This document shows, piece by piece, positions 8,678 to 17,266 of a stretch of DNA of 64,000 bases; the stretch's first letter is position 1; each line of letters begins with the position of its first letter. The stretch spans positions 1 to 64,000 of the forward strand of contig QFPN01000010.1 in assembly GCA_003241695.1 (NCBI GenBank), read 5' to 3'. Below the pieces are notes generated by a model. It was not told the origin of the DNA. It searched no databases and saw only the letters and a program-made list of their open reading frames with translations. The position numbers and the translations under genes are program-made. Source of the DNA: Ancylobacter novellus (GTDB lineage Bacteria; Pseudomonadota; Alphaproteobacteria; Rhizobiales; Methylopilaceae).

Positions 8678-11235
8678 TAGAAGCCATCGTCGCATCGATC
8701 CGCAGTAATCCTAACTTCCGTTCCGACTTCGAAGCGCTGGTCACGGATCGACTGAGGCAAACCCTTGAGCGAATTGGGCCGCTTCCCGAGCCGGACGATC
8801 CCTCGTTGGAGAGGCTGCTCCAGAGCGCAGGCCTTTTTGGCCTGAGCGCGGATCCCGCCGCTAAACGCGAAGCCTTCCGCATAGCAACAGCCGCCTACGA
8901 GCTTTACGGCGCGTCCATGGACGGGCTGGCCGATGTACTTTGCGTCATACTTTCCAGACTTGGCAACTTTCCCGGTCTCGACTTCCGTGGACTCGGAGGT
9001 GAAAGCCGCGGGACCCTGCCTCTACCCCTTCGGATCGAGGGCGCACGGCGCAGGTTGGATAACACAGTCGCCGCGACAGGCGGGCCACTTAGTCTGACCG
9101 ATTACCAGCGAGCTCTGTGGAGTGACCTAGAGACCGGGGCATCGGTGGCATGCTCAGCGCCGACTTCCGCTGGAAAGTCATTCGTCATCCTGAACCACAT
9201 CGCTCAGGAACTTGCCAGCGGCGCCATCAGTTCGGTCGCAGTCATTGTACCCACCCGAGCCTTGGTCGCCCAGGTCGCGGCTGCCCTCGGCAAGCTGACA
9301 ACCGGCGGGCCCGGCCTCATTCCGATGATCAGGACTGTTCCTCCGACGGAACGCCTTAGAGGCGAAGGATCAGTCATTTACGTCATGACGCAGGAACGAC
9401 TGCAGGTCATGCTTCAGGATCCGGATTTCTCCGTCGATGTACTCGCGGTCGACGAGGCGCACCAGATCGGTGAAGGCGACCGCGGCGTGGTGCTGCAAGG
9501 GGTCGTGGACGAAATTGTTCAGCGCCGTCCCGATCTTAGGCTGCATTTTATCATGCCGCGCATGCGCAATCCGGACGCCCTTCCCGCTCTCTTCGGCCGG
9601 ATAGGCCTAGTGCGGAAGACTGTGGACAGTCCCGTCGAACAGAACGTTGTGTTACTTGAGGTTGATCCGTCCGTCCCCGACGTCGTCAGGGCGTCGCTGC
9701 GCGGGTCGGCATCCGAGAAGCTGATATTCCAACTACAACAAATCCTTGTGGCTCCCGCGCAAAAGTTGGCGCATCTCGCTTGGTTCTTCGGTCGCGGTGC
9801 GCAGAACATCGTTTATGCGGACGGGCAGGCGGCTTGCGAGAAAGTTGCTGGACTGATCTGCGATGTTATCCGCGAAGTCGGCGAGATCGACGGTTCGCAT
9901 ACTGAGGCTCGAGCAGAACTATCACGTCTTGTCGCCGACCACGTCCACCCCGACTATCCGCTCGCGACCACAGTACTCAGCGGCGTCGGCTACCATTACG
10001 GGAACATCCCCTCACTCCTCCGCACCGCGGTGGAGCGAGCGTTCGATGCTCGGCAACTCGACTACGTGGTATGCACAAGCACCCTCCTACAGGGGGTCAA
10101 CCTGCCTGCACGCAACCTTTTCATGCACCGCCCCGAGAAGGGTGAGGGAAAGGCCATGGGGGCCGTCGACTTCTGGAACCTAGCCGGCCGGGCGGGGCGC
10201 CTTGGACGAGAGTTCGAAGGCAATGTCTTCGTCATAGACTACGCCGAATGGAAATCCCGCCCGCTTGAGGAAGAACCAGAAGGCGATATCGATTTCGCCC
10301 TTTCGAAGACTGTTGCCAGCACCGAGCGCCTTCTTGCGTTCATCAAAGATCGGGAAGCCGGCGCCAATGTTCCCGCCGACCTGGAGAACACGTTCTCCCG
10401 CCTTCTAGTTGATCATCGACGCGAGAGGCTAAGTCAGACCCTTGATCGGATGGCGCTCGACGAAGAGCGGCGGGGATCGATTGCCTCCGCAATCGCGGCC
10501 GCTTCGCAAACGATGACGCTCCCCGACGACGTGCTTTTCGCCAACCCACAGATCTCGCCTCATCGTCAGCAACGGCTCTACACAAAGCTCGTGAAGGACG
10601 TGCCAAAAAAGGGGGTCGATTACTACATGCCGCCGCACCCAGCCGGAGACTGGGATATCACCCGCGAGCGTTTGATTGACGTGTTTCGCAGGCTGCAAGT
10701 CGAACTAGATGGAGAGAAGACCCGCGAGTATGTGCACTGGGCGACCTTTGCTCTCCTTTGGATGCGTGGAGAGCCCCTTCCCGATCTAATCCAGTTTGAG
10801 ATCGACAAAGACGCGACAAGGGTTGCCGTCGGGCAAGAGGAAGGTAAACGACTGCGCGGACGCGCGCCCGCGACGATAATTCGAAAGGTTTTGAAGGATG
10901 TCGAGCATGACCTCCGCTTTCGGCTAGTTAAGCAAATGAGCTGCTACAATTCGACACTGCGTCGTGTGTTGCAGGATATGGGAAAGCATGCAGCGGCGGA
11001 ACGCATACCTGCCATTCCGCTATTCCTGGAGGTGGGTGCGTCATCCAAGACGATGGTCAGCTTCATCGAGCTGGGCCTGTCGCGCATCTCCTCGAGCTTG
11101 CTCCAAAAGAGTGCGTCAAACTACGATATGGACCCCGAGCGCGCAAAAGACTGGCTTCGGCGCAATGATCCGACCGCTCTTGATCTCCCTGCCGCATGTG
11201 TCCGCGAAGTCCTCGACTTAAAGCTGCGGGGATAG
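8674..11235 (+). CDS. hamB: Hachiman DEAH-box helicase HamB
   Basis: The 853-aa SF2 helicase has Walker A SAPTSAGKS (Lys168), motif II DEAH (260-263), CTSTLLQGVNLPARN for motifs IV-V and FWNLAGRAGRLGR for motif VI. It begins at ATG 8674 within the HamA stop codon, so translation is coupled. In Hachiman systems HamB translocates on DNA, senses intact or damaged ends and releases HamA. The length is within the usual 700-1000 aa range, and no disruption is visible, so the system looks functional. Confidence 0.88.
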   Translation: MIEAIVASIRSNPNFRSDFEALVTDRLRQTLERIGPLPEPDDPSLERLLQSAGLFGLSADPAAKREAFRIATAAYELYGASMDGLADVLCVILSRLGNFPGLDFRGLGGESRGTLPLPLRIEGARRRLDNTVAATGGPLSLTDYQRALWSDLETGASVACSAPTSAGKSFVILNHIAQELASGAISSVAVIVPTRALVAQVAAALGKLTTGGPGLIPMIRTVPPTERLRGEGSVIYVMTQERLQVMLQDPDFSVDVLAVDEAHQIGEGDRGVVLQGVVDEIVQRRPDLRLHFIMPRMRNPDALPALFGRIGLVRKTVDSPVEQNVVLLEVDPSVPDVVRASLRGSASEKLIFQLQQILVAPAQKLAHLAWFFGRGAQNIVYADGQAACEKVAGLICDVIREVGEIDGSHTEARAELSRLVADHVHPDYPLATTVLSGVGYHYGNIPSLLRTAVERAFDARQLDYVVCTSTLLQGVNLPARNLFMHRPEKGEGKAMGAVDFWNLAGRAGRLGREFEGNVFVIDYAEWKSRPLEEEPEGDIDFALSKTVASTERLLAFIKDREAGANVPADLENTFSRLLVDHRRERLSQTLDRMALDEERRGSIASAIAAASQTMTLPDDVLFANPQISPHRQQRLYTKLVKDVPKKGVDYYMPPHPAGDWDITRERLIDVFRRLQVELDGEKTREYVHWATFALLWMRGEPLPDLIQFEIDKDATRVAVGQEEGKRLRGRAPATIIRKVLKDVEHDLRFRLVKQMSCYNSTLRRVLQDMGKHAAAERIPAIPLFLEVGASSKTMVSFIELGLSRISSSLLQKSASNYDMDPERAKDWLRRNDPTALDLPAACVREVLDLKLRG

Positions 11236-11239
11236 AACT

Positions 11240-11570
11240 GAGGCACGGCGGAAAAAGCGAGCGGATCCGCGACGTCCGCGGCCTTCTCGGCCACTGCGAC
11301 ATTGCGGTCCGCGCGAACGAAGAAGTCCATCGCGCGGTCGTCCGTGAAAGACGGTCAGTTTGCGACATCAACTACGACGTCGCGCCCTTCAAAACATCGG
11401 CGAGCCCTTCGCGCGTCACCGCGTTGATGCCGCTGTCGGGGGAGGCCGCAACCGCCTCGTGACCTTTGATTTCGACCGATCTTGCAGTTCGGGAAGTTGG
11501 AATGATGGAATGCGTCGTCCCTATTGCGCCAGCGGCGGATCGGACGTCCGTTTTTCGGCGGGAGGGCAAA
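11240..11570 (-). pseudogene. SDR/NmrA-type NAD(P)-binding oxidoreductase remnant
   Basis: Two frames together spell a decayed Rossmann-fold oxidoreductase. One frame reads KGHEAVAASPDSGINAVTREGLADVLKGA. After a frameshift near 11385 the other reads VVVDVAN, a TGA, then PSFTDDRAMDFFVRADRNV and EKAADV, the order found in SDR proteins of the NmrA/YwnB type. The glycine-rich nucleotide-binding start is not visible, and the C-terminus fades out before the hamB stop. At least one frameshift and one stop are present. It is passenger debris between the Hachiman and Septu-like modules. Confidence 0.6.
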
Positions 11571-12252
11571 GTTCGCTGCTGACGCTGTCCAGTCGAGTAA
11601 GCTTTGGCTCCCTATCGGGCTAGACGCTTGGCTTTCGCCGACTGTCTAGGTCACCAGACGGGAGTGCGCTCGCGCATGCGATCTCGAAGCCACGAGGCGG
11701 CCGGCAAGAGTTCTTGTAGTCAACGTCAATCGAGCTCGGCCTTGTCGACGTCGACGACGTTTGCGCATTCACCGCCGCGTCACTGCGGCGACATGGCCAC
11801 TTTTGGCGTCTCGATCGTCCTAGAAGGAAGCCATGCATCAAGCGACGCAAGTCTCGCATGACCTCCCTAATCGGTTTCTTTCTTTAAAGCTTGAACGAAA
11901 CGGTCCACGAAATCTTTCGCCATCTCTGAAATCGCGCATCAATTGCGCGAATAAGGTATCCAAGCGGAGATTATCTCCGCCTAGCGAATATTGAGTTCGG
12001 GCAATGCCGGATCGCAGAATCCGCGATCGGCACAACTCTAATTGCAGCGATGGCTCGCGAATTACCCAAGGCAGCCTTATCAGCACGCCGCTACGAACGT
12101 TCGCAGCGCGCCCCCAAGCCTGACGTTCAGACCCTATCGGCGCTCCTAGAGCGGACCAATCTCATCCGCGTGCTGAAGACGGCCGTTTTGATTCTAGCGC
12201 AGCCAATCAAGTGGAGAACCGCTACAGCCCAAACAAGACGACAACGGCGATT
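11571..12252. other. Intergenic stretch without a supported gene
   Basis: Short open frames occur on both strands but none has convincing homology-like motifs. The one feature of note is the palindrome at 11964-11980. The stretch lies between the SDR remnant and the end of the ptuB-like gene and probably consists of degraded accessory DNA. Confidence 0.5.
11964..11980. repeat. Island palindrome, copy 2
   Basis: GCGGAGATTATCTCCGC is a 17-bp palindrome whose 15-bp core is identical to the copy at 1579-1593. It stands between the SDR remnant and the Septu-like pair. Confidence 0.6.
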
Positions 12253-13092
12253 CTACAGGTTAACCGGGAGATCTTCATTCTCGAGAAAGTTTAGGAAGGC
12301 AGCATTGCTCAAGACGGCATCATAGAAAATGTGCTCCCAGCCGTTCAGCGTCGGAATTTCTGCATTGGCTTTGAATAGCTCTAGCGAAGCACGGACATCC
12401 TGCTTTGAAGCTCTCATCTTGGACACCAAGCGGAGAAGCCTGCGAAATTGCTCGCGGAAAAAGCGGATATAGCGCGGGCCAATGGCGAGCTCCCTTAAGT
12501 GGCGAGCCACCAACCGTTCCCGCGCAGGCGTGAGTACCGGTGAGGGGTGGAGATTAAACACAGGCGCCGTGAAGGGAGCCTCAACGGTCAGTTCGAGGAC
12601 CTGTTCTGCGATGAAGACGTCGAAATAGGGATGTAGAAAAAAGCGGGGATCGGCGGTATCGCCGGTCTTTGTGCCCTTCTCCTTCTGACATGCGTCACAC
12701 ATTGGGAAGAGATTGTGAGGGGTGATACAGAAGTGTGGATACTCATCCTTTGGAAGATAGTGGTCTAGCGTATTCGGGCGCCCAGCCTCTCCACATCCCG
12801 GGCAAGCCGTAAGGTCGTGATCGCGAAGTACATCCAAGATTAGCCGCTGTGCTGCACCTTCTTTTGGCGATAGATAGAGGTTCAGAAAGCTTTTCTTGTG
12901 CGCGGCTGCGGCTGGCCATTGCGGTACGGTTGCCGGGGAGCCGCCTTCGGTGACATACGCCTGTACGCGGGTTCGCCATTCGCCAGCTATTCCGGTGAAG
13001 TACGCGGCATTTTTCCCGCTCTGGCGTTCCGCGACAACATCGTCGACGAGCTGAAGCGCGCAGGCTGTCGGAAGCGGCAACCGCATTACCAT
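12253..13092 (-). CDS. ptuB: Septu-like HNH endonuclease (PtuB-type)
   Basis: The 279-aa protein has a zinc-supported HNH motif: CPGC at 97-100, LDHYLPK with Asp110-His111, HNLFPMC with His126-Asn127, and CDAC at 132-135. This is the treble-clef HNH layout seen in PtuB, the nuclease partner of an ABC-type ATPase in Septu defence. Its ATG overlaps the last base of the upstream ATPase stop codon (TAATG), so the two are coupled. Other HNH proteins paired with an OLD/ABC-like ATPase would look similar, so the Septu label rests on gene pairing as well as motifs. Confidence 0.7.
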   Translation of the reverse strand: MVMRLPLPTACALQLVDDVVAERQSGKNAAYFTGIAGEWRTRVQAYVTEGGSPATVPQWPAAAAHKKSFLNLYLSPKEGAAQRLILDVLRDHDLTACPGCGEAGRPNTLDHYLPKDEYPHFCITPHNLFPMCDACQKEKGTKTGDTADPRFFLHPYFDVFIAEQVLELTVEAPFTAPVFNLHPSPVLTPARERLVARHLRELAIGPRYIRFFREQFRRLLRLVSKMRASKQDVRASLELFKANAEIPTLNGWEHIFYDAVLSNAAFLNFLENEDLPVNL

Positions 13093-14801
13093 TAGTCCCG
13101 CTCCATTGCCCTGATCTGGATGATGAGTTCTTCATTCACGTCATCACCAAGTGCAGCAATTAAGTCATCTGCGCTGTCGTATTCCGACAGCTGCTTCTCT
13201 ATCCATGTCTCAAATGGCTTTGAAACGGAGATGTCCCCAAACACGTAAGAGGAGATCCGCTGAACGTCGCCTCCGAATGTCTGAAAGGGAGGCTTCTTTA
13301 GTATCAGCTCGTCGTCTCCTTTATCGAAGACGTGCACGCAATCCGCAGGTATTTCCCGAACGGTCACAACGGAATGGGTAGCAAGCAGCGCCTTCGAGTT
13401 GAAGCGGAACAAAATCTGCTTCAGCATGTCAATGAACTGAATTTCCAGCGTAGGATGAAGAAAGAGTTCGGGCTCGTCGACGAGGATCAGGCTGTTGCGG
13501 CGAATGGCTCCAACGACGTTGATGACAATGTACGCAAACAAGCGTTGTCCTGAGCTCAGCTCTATGGGTTCGCCTTCCTTAAAGAAAGTTACCCCGCTGT
13601 CAGGAAAGATCGCGGCGGACAGTTTGTTTTCATCAAGCTGGCCAACGCGGTCCGCCAAAATGGGAATGTAGCGCCGCCTTTCTTCACCCGTTCCGACGGT
13701 GAAGCCAAGTTCGCTTGCATCCAGATCATCAAGTTGATCGTAAAACGTTGTGAAACGTCGGCTGGATTCGATCTCTACGGCCGCGGCATCAAAGTCGATC
13801 GCGGTTCGGAGAACACGCTCAACGGTCTCAAGCTTTTTAGACCAATTACGTATCGACTTGTATTTCTTGTCGTCTCGCAGACAGTCAACAAGAGACTTGG
13901 CGGCATTCTTTTTTGGAAACTCATGTGAAATGCGGATGCCGCCGCGCCTCTTGCCATCCGCGGGTTCACTGCGTCCGCGGAAGCCAAAATAGCGATAAGC
14001 TTCTGTGTCCTGTACTTGTTTTCCAGCGAGATCAACGGGAAAACGTTCAAACGGACTATATGAAATAACGACTATCTGGCTGAGATTTGGTTTCTCGACG
14101 AAGCCGGTTTCAGATTTTTCATTTGGAGATATCCAGTCCTGAACGACTTGATGCAGGGTCTGCGATTTTCCGTGCCCGTTGGGACCAATCAGTACGTTGA
14201 TATCGTGCGGCAGAGGTCCATCGGAGCTGAACTTCAGGCTTAGGGTGTTCACGTCTCCGTAAATATCTTTAAAACGGAATCCGAGATCGAGAACAGCGAT
14301 CAACTGCTGCTCAAAGACACGCCAACCATCCAAGAACGCTTTAGTGCTGCCGCGCTCACGCTGCAACGAATTCTTGAACCCGTCGGTCCGGGACAACGCG
14401 ATAGCATCGTCATCTTCTGCAACTTGAACAAGGTAGCTGGCGTCCCGTAAGGCAAGGGCGATAGCGAGGGCGCCCTCCGTTCCAAGATGCCCGTCAAGCT
14501 GCTCATAAAAGGTGATATCGGAGGGAACAGAGATGTATTTGGTATCTGGAATTGGGAATGTACCGTCCCATCCCGCTTCCAGCAGCCGGTCGAGAGCAGT
14601 GCTGCTCGTATACTCACCCTCGATCAGGAGCTTTATGGAGTTCAGTTCGACAATCTTATTGTCATGTCGCGCCGTGACTGGAAAGCTGGTCTTGTATCCG
14701 TAGTCGTCCCAGTTGTTCGCAAGAAGCTCAATAACATCACCTTCAGACGAAGGAGCCGGCGTGTTTCTGCGGCTCTGCCGGCCAAGATAAACAACCCTCA
14801 T
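13092..14801 (-). CDS. ptuA: Septu-like ABC-type ATPase (PtuA-type)
   Basis: The 569-aa protein has Walker A GPNGHGKS (206-213), an ABC-like signature SSGQR (416-420), Walker B LILVDEPELFLHP (438-450) and the H-loop THS (His476), as in SMC/RecF/OLD-class ATPases. In Septu the ATPase forms a complex with the HNH nuclease and controls it. About 200 residues precede Walker A, longer than I expect for PtuA; that segment contains an unrecognised N-terminal domain. The ATG overlaps the stop of a small upstream ORF (ATGA). Confidence 0.7.
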   Translation of the reverse strand: MRVVYLGRQSRRNTPAPSSEGDVIELLANNWDDYGYKTSFPVTARHDNKIVELNSIKLLIEGEYTSSTALDRLLEAGWDGTFPIPDTKYISVPSDITFYEQLDGHLGTEGALAIALALRDASYLVQVAEDDDAIALSRTDGFKNSLQRERGSTKAFLDGWRVFEQQLIAVLDLGFRFKDIYGDVNTLSLKFSSDGPLPHDINVLIGPNGHGKSQTLHQVVQDWISPNEKSETGFVEKPNLSQIVVISYSPFERFPVDLAGKQVQDTEAYRYFGFRGRSEPADGKRRGGIRISHEFPKKNAAKSLVDCLRDDKKYKSIRNWSKKLETVERVLRTAIDFDAAAVEIESSRRFTTFYDQLDDLDASELGFTVGTGEERRRYIPILADRVGQLDENKLSAAIFPDSGVTFFKEGEPIELSSGQRLFAYIVINVVGAIRRNSLILVDEPELFLHPTLEIQFIDMLKQILFRFNSKALLATHSVVTVREIPADCVHVFDKGDDELILKKPPFQTFGGDVQRISSYVFGDISVSKPFETWIEKQLSEYDSADDLIAALGDDVNEELIIQIRAMERD

Positions 14802-15062
14802 GCCCCCGGCGTCCCGATCCCGGAATTATGACGGATATCCCGAAGCGCGCTCCCAAAAAAGTGGCGCGTCGCCTTATCCTGCGTCTCGGCGTAGGTCAGC
14901 ACGACATTTCGCGTTTCATTAGCTCGTTCAAACATCCGGATAGCGCCCCTGAAAGAAGGAATGCCGGAAGGCGGCATAAACCACGTCGGGAAGATTGGTT
15001 CTCAACATTGCGCTCAGGTCCGCATCGAGGATTTCGCGATTAGCTAGCTCAAAGCGCAACAT
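14798..15062 (-). pseudogene. Two short overlapping ORFs upstream of ptuA, possibly one broken gene
   Basis: ORF 1 (15062-14928) encodes 44 aa beginning MLRFELANREILDAD and includes LPDVVYAAFRHSFFQGRY, which resembles the start of TIGR02391-type proteins found with defence genes. ORF 2 (14935-14798) encodes 45 aa including NVVLTYAETQDKATRHF and ends in an ATGA overlap with ptuA. The two frames overlap by 8 nt. They may be a single coding region split by a frameshift or deletion, or a genuine small leader gene. The evidence is weak. Confidence 0.35.
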
Positions 15063-15365
15063 TCACGATCCTCTTAGTTGAAGTCGCCACAACTCTGCCA
15101 TCTGCGAGCCCGAACGAGAGTGACAAGTTTCGGACGGTGCCGGAAGCGCTTTGAACGGCGACGATGGGTCGGTAGCCGAATGTCCGCCAGCCGGGTTGCT
15201 CGCCCCGGAAGCAGACAGGTCGCTCGCAGCCCCATCCCGGACGCGCATACGCGCACTTGGCAAGGTCCTGAATGGCACCAATCTGACGCGGGCCAACACA
15301 CCAATTCGCGGCAAAGCGGAGATTAACTCCGTTTCAAATTTTTTCGCATGTCGTTTGGGCGCAGA
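15063..15365. other. Intergenic stretch, no gene seen
   Basis: No open frame here has convincing coding character. The third copy of the island palindrome lies at 15317-15331 in this stretch. Confidence 0.45.
15317..15331. repeat. Island palindrome, copy 3 (one mismatch)
   Basis: CGGAGATTAACTCCG differs by one base from the copies at 1579 and 11965. It lies just past the 3' end of the small basic protein gene. Confidence 0.55.
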
Positions 15366-15641
15366 TCATCGATCTTCAGGAAACTGTTTCGCTGCGCTGT
15401 GTTCGGCTGCCTTTAGGGTCGCTGCGATCTTGGTGGCCAACTCGAGGTCACGTCGCTCCACGGCGATAATAATTCGCCGAGCATGCGATCTCAGCAAGCG
15501 GACCGGCTCCCGACACGCGGCGTAGGCTTGAGCGTCTGCTCTCATCCTCGCACGGCTCGCCGCGGCCCTTTCCGTAGATGACATCGACGACGCACCTTTG
15601 GGTGGTCGCCCGCGCTTCGACCCTTTTGTTCGCTCGGTCAT
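15366..15641 (-). CDS. Small basic protein, putative DNA-binding
   Basis: The 91-aa product starts MTERTKGSKRGRPPKG; GRPPKG resembles an AT-hook, and SSTERAAASRARMRAD is a basic helix often seen in small plasmid or island regulators. The C-terminal half (RRDLELATKIAATLKAAE) is a predicted amphipathic helix. I chose ATG 15641 over 15662 because the upstream residues run toward the repeat array. Four operator-like palindromes begin 10 bp upstream, so autoregulation is plausible. No specific family is recognised. Confidence 0.5.
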   Translation of the reverse strand: MTERTKGSKRGRPPKGASSMSSTERAAASRARMRADAQAYAACREPVRLLRSHARRIIIAVERRDLELATKIAATLKAAEHSAAKQFPEDR

Positions 15642-15650
15642 CGCCCTACT

Positions 15651-15748
15651 TTTCGCTGCCAACGATAAACACGCTAATTTCGCTGCCAGCGAAATGCAAT
15701 GGAGTTTCGCTGCCAGCGTAAATGCTCCGTAGAACGCTGGCAGCGAAA
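15651..15748. promoter_or_regulatory. Operator or iteron array of a 17-bp palindrome
   Basis: The perfect palindrome TTTCGCTGCCAGCGAAA lies at 15678. Near-copies start at 15651 and 15705, giving an exact 27-bp period, and an inverted copy lies at 15735-15748 (CGCTGGCAGCGAAA). The array sits directly upstream of the small basic gene on the minus strand, where its promoter should be. Tandem palindromes with fixed spacing are typical of operators for dimeric regulators, or of iterons and partition sites. Confidence 0.7.
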
Positions 15749-15984
15749 TTGTCCAACGAGAGATGGAGGGCAGATCGGCACCTCTTTCCGCCGCGAAAGG
15801 AAGCGATCAGACCGCCCGTCAAAGGAAAAAAGGCGCGCTTGACGTCTTCAAGCAAAAATGCGATGTATCAAAAGCATAGATTGTGTGACGTCAAATTCGG
15901 TGATTTTAGTAAGTCAGTAACTTTATGTATCAATGACTTAGAGGCCAAGTAGTAGCGCGTCCCTCCTCCGCTACCATATGGACC
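15749..15984. other. Intergenic stretch, no gene seen
   Basis: AT-richer sequence with no supported gene; it separates the operator array from the cydA remnant and probably holds the right edge of the defence island. Confidence 0.4.
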
Positions 15985-16387
15985 CCCGACACTCGGACGG
16001 TCGGATAGAGGTCGCGCTCAAGCAGCGCGGCGAGCCGGCCCTGGACGTGGACGACGACGCGTTCGCTGGTCGCGATCCACGGCGGGCGCCCCTGCTCCGT
16101 CACAACCCTGCCCGCCAGGATGGCGACGAAGCCGAGCGGCCACATCTGAGAAGCGGCGCGCTGGAACCAGCGCGCCTTCCAGATCTCGTCGCGCCGCCAG
16201 AGCCACGCGCCGCAAGGCCGGTCGCGATGAACAACAGCCTGATCGCCACCATGATGCGGAAACCGAAATAAGGGCCGATCAGCGGCGGCCGGTCCTGCGG
16301 CGAGAAATCCTAAGACGCGATGTGGAACGAGACGGTGAAGGCGAACCGGACGCGCGCCAGGATCGCAGGATCCAAATCCATCGTCAT
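15985..16387 (-). pseudogene. cydA: Cytochrome bd-type quinol oxidase subunit I (cydA) remnant
   Basis: The ATG at 16387 opens MTMDLDPAILARVRFAFTV, the typical CydA N-terminus with helix I, and stops at HIAS. Downstream, one frame reads PLIGPYFGFRIMVAIRLLF; after a frameshift another reads AWLWRRDEIWKARWFQRAA and QMWPLGFVAILAGRVVTEQG, which are the late-CydA helices including the conserved W-T-E-x-GR-PW segment. Most of the roughly 450-aa protein is missing. Cytochrome bd resists sulfide poisoning, so a former role with the adjacent sulfide operon is plausible. Confidence 0.7.
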
Positions 16388-16468
16388 CTCCACGAGCGTG
16401 GCCCGCTGGCCGGCCGCTCTTCTTGCTTGGCGGCGAGATTCAACCGGCAGGCGTCTTCCAAAGCTGCG

Positions 16469-17253
16469 TCAGGACAGCCAAGCTGCGCCGCTCTTGACGA
16501 TCATGTACGTGGCCACGGCGAAGATCAGTCCGGCGAAAGCCATGTTCAGGACGCCTTTGCCGCCCGCCAGTCGACAGGCGAGAGCGGTCCCGAGCAGGCC
16601 GCCGACGATCCCGCCTGCGACGAAGATGAGCGCGAGCGGCCAGTCGACATAGCCGGACGCGGCGTAGTTCAGCGCGGTCGTCAGGCCAAAGGCCGTGACC
16701 GCGACGAGCGAGGATCCGACCGCCATGAGCATCGGCATGCCCGTCGAGGCGACGAGGCCGGGGACGATCAGAAAGCCGCCGCCGATGCCGAAAAAACCGG
16801 AGAAGGCGCCGGTCGCCGCGCCGAAACTCAGCACCCTGGGGGCCTTTTGGAGCGTGCATTCCGCGTCGCTGTCTTCCCGCCGGCCGCGGCCCTTGAGCAT
16901 CAGTGCGCCGACGGCTGTCATCAGGAGGGCGGAGAGGTACAGGAGCTTCTGGCCGTCGATCGCCTTGCCGACGCTCGAGCCGAGGAGAGCGCCTGCGACG
17001 CCGGCGAGGCTGAACATCATCGCGCAGCGCCATTTCACGTTGCCGCGGCGCGCATGCGCGAACAGGCTCGTTCCCGCATTGGCCGCCACCGCGAAGGCGC
17101 TGGTCCCGATCGCCATATGGGCGTCGGTACGCCGACGAGATAGACTATCAGCGGGACGGCGAGGATCGAGCCGCCGCCGAACAGGCCGAGCGTCAGCCCC
17201 ACGAGGCCGCCGGAAGCGCCGCCGAGCGCGTATTGCATCGCATCGAGCGTCAC
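16469..17253 (-). pseudogene. TauE/SafE-family sulfite or sulfur-anion exporter, frameshifted
   Basis: The N-terminal frame (GTG 17253) reads MQYALGGASGGLVGLTLG and VPLIVYLVGVPTP. The C-terminal 215-aa frame starts MAIGTSAFAVAANAG and continues through FGIGGGFLIVPGLVAS to 16469. Homologues run directly from VGVPTPH into MAIGTSA, so loss of a single base in the CCC run near 17113-17115 explains the break. Apart from this, the two halves form a complete eight-helix TauE/SafE permease. In bigR-type operons it exports sulfite made by persulfide oxidation. A sequencing error cannot be excluded. Confidence 0.75.
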
Positions 17254-17266
17254 GACGATCGACCCG

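Noticed and set aside
15651..15748. Possible CRISPR array because of regular repeat spacing
   Set aside because: Repeats are 14-17 bp with 10-bp gaps, one is inverted, and no cas gene is present.
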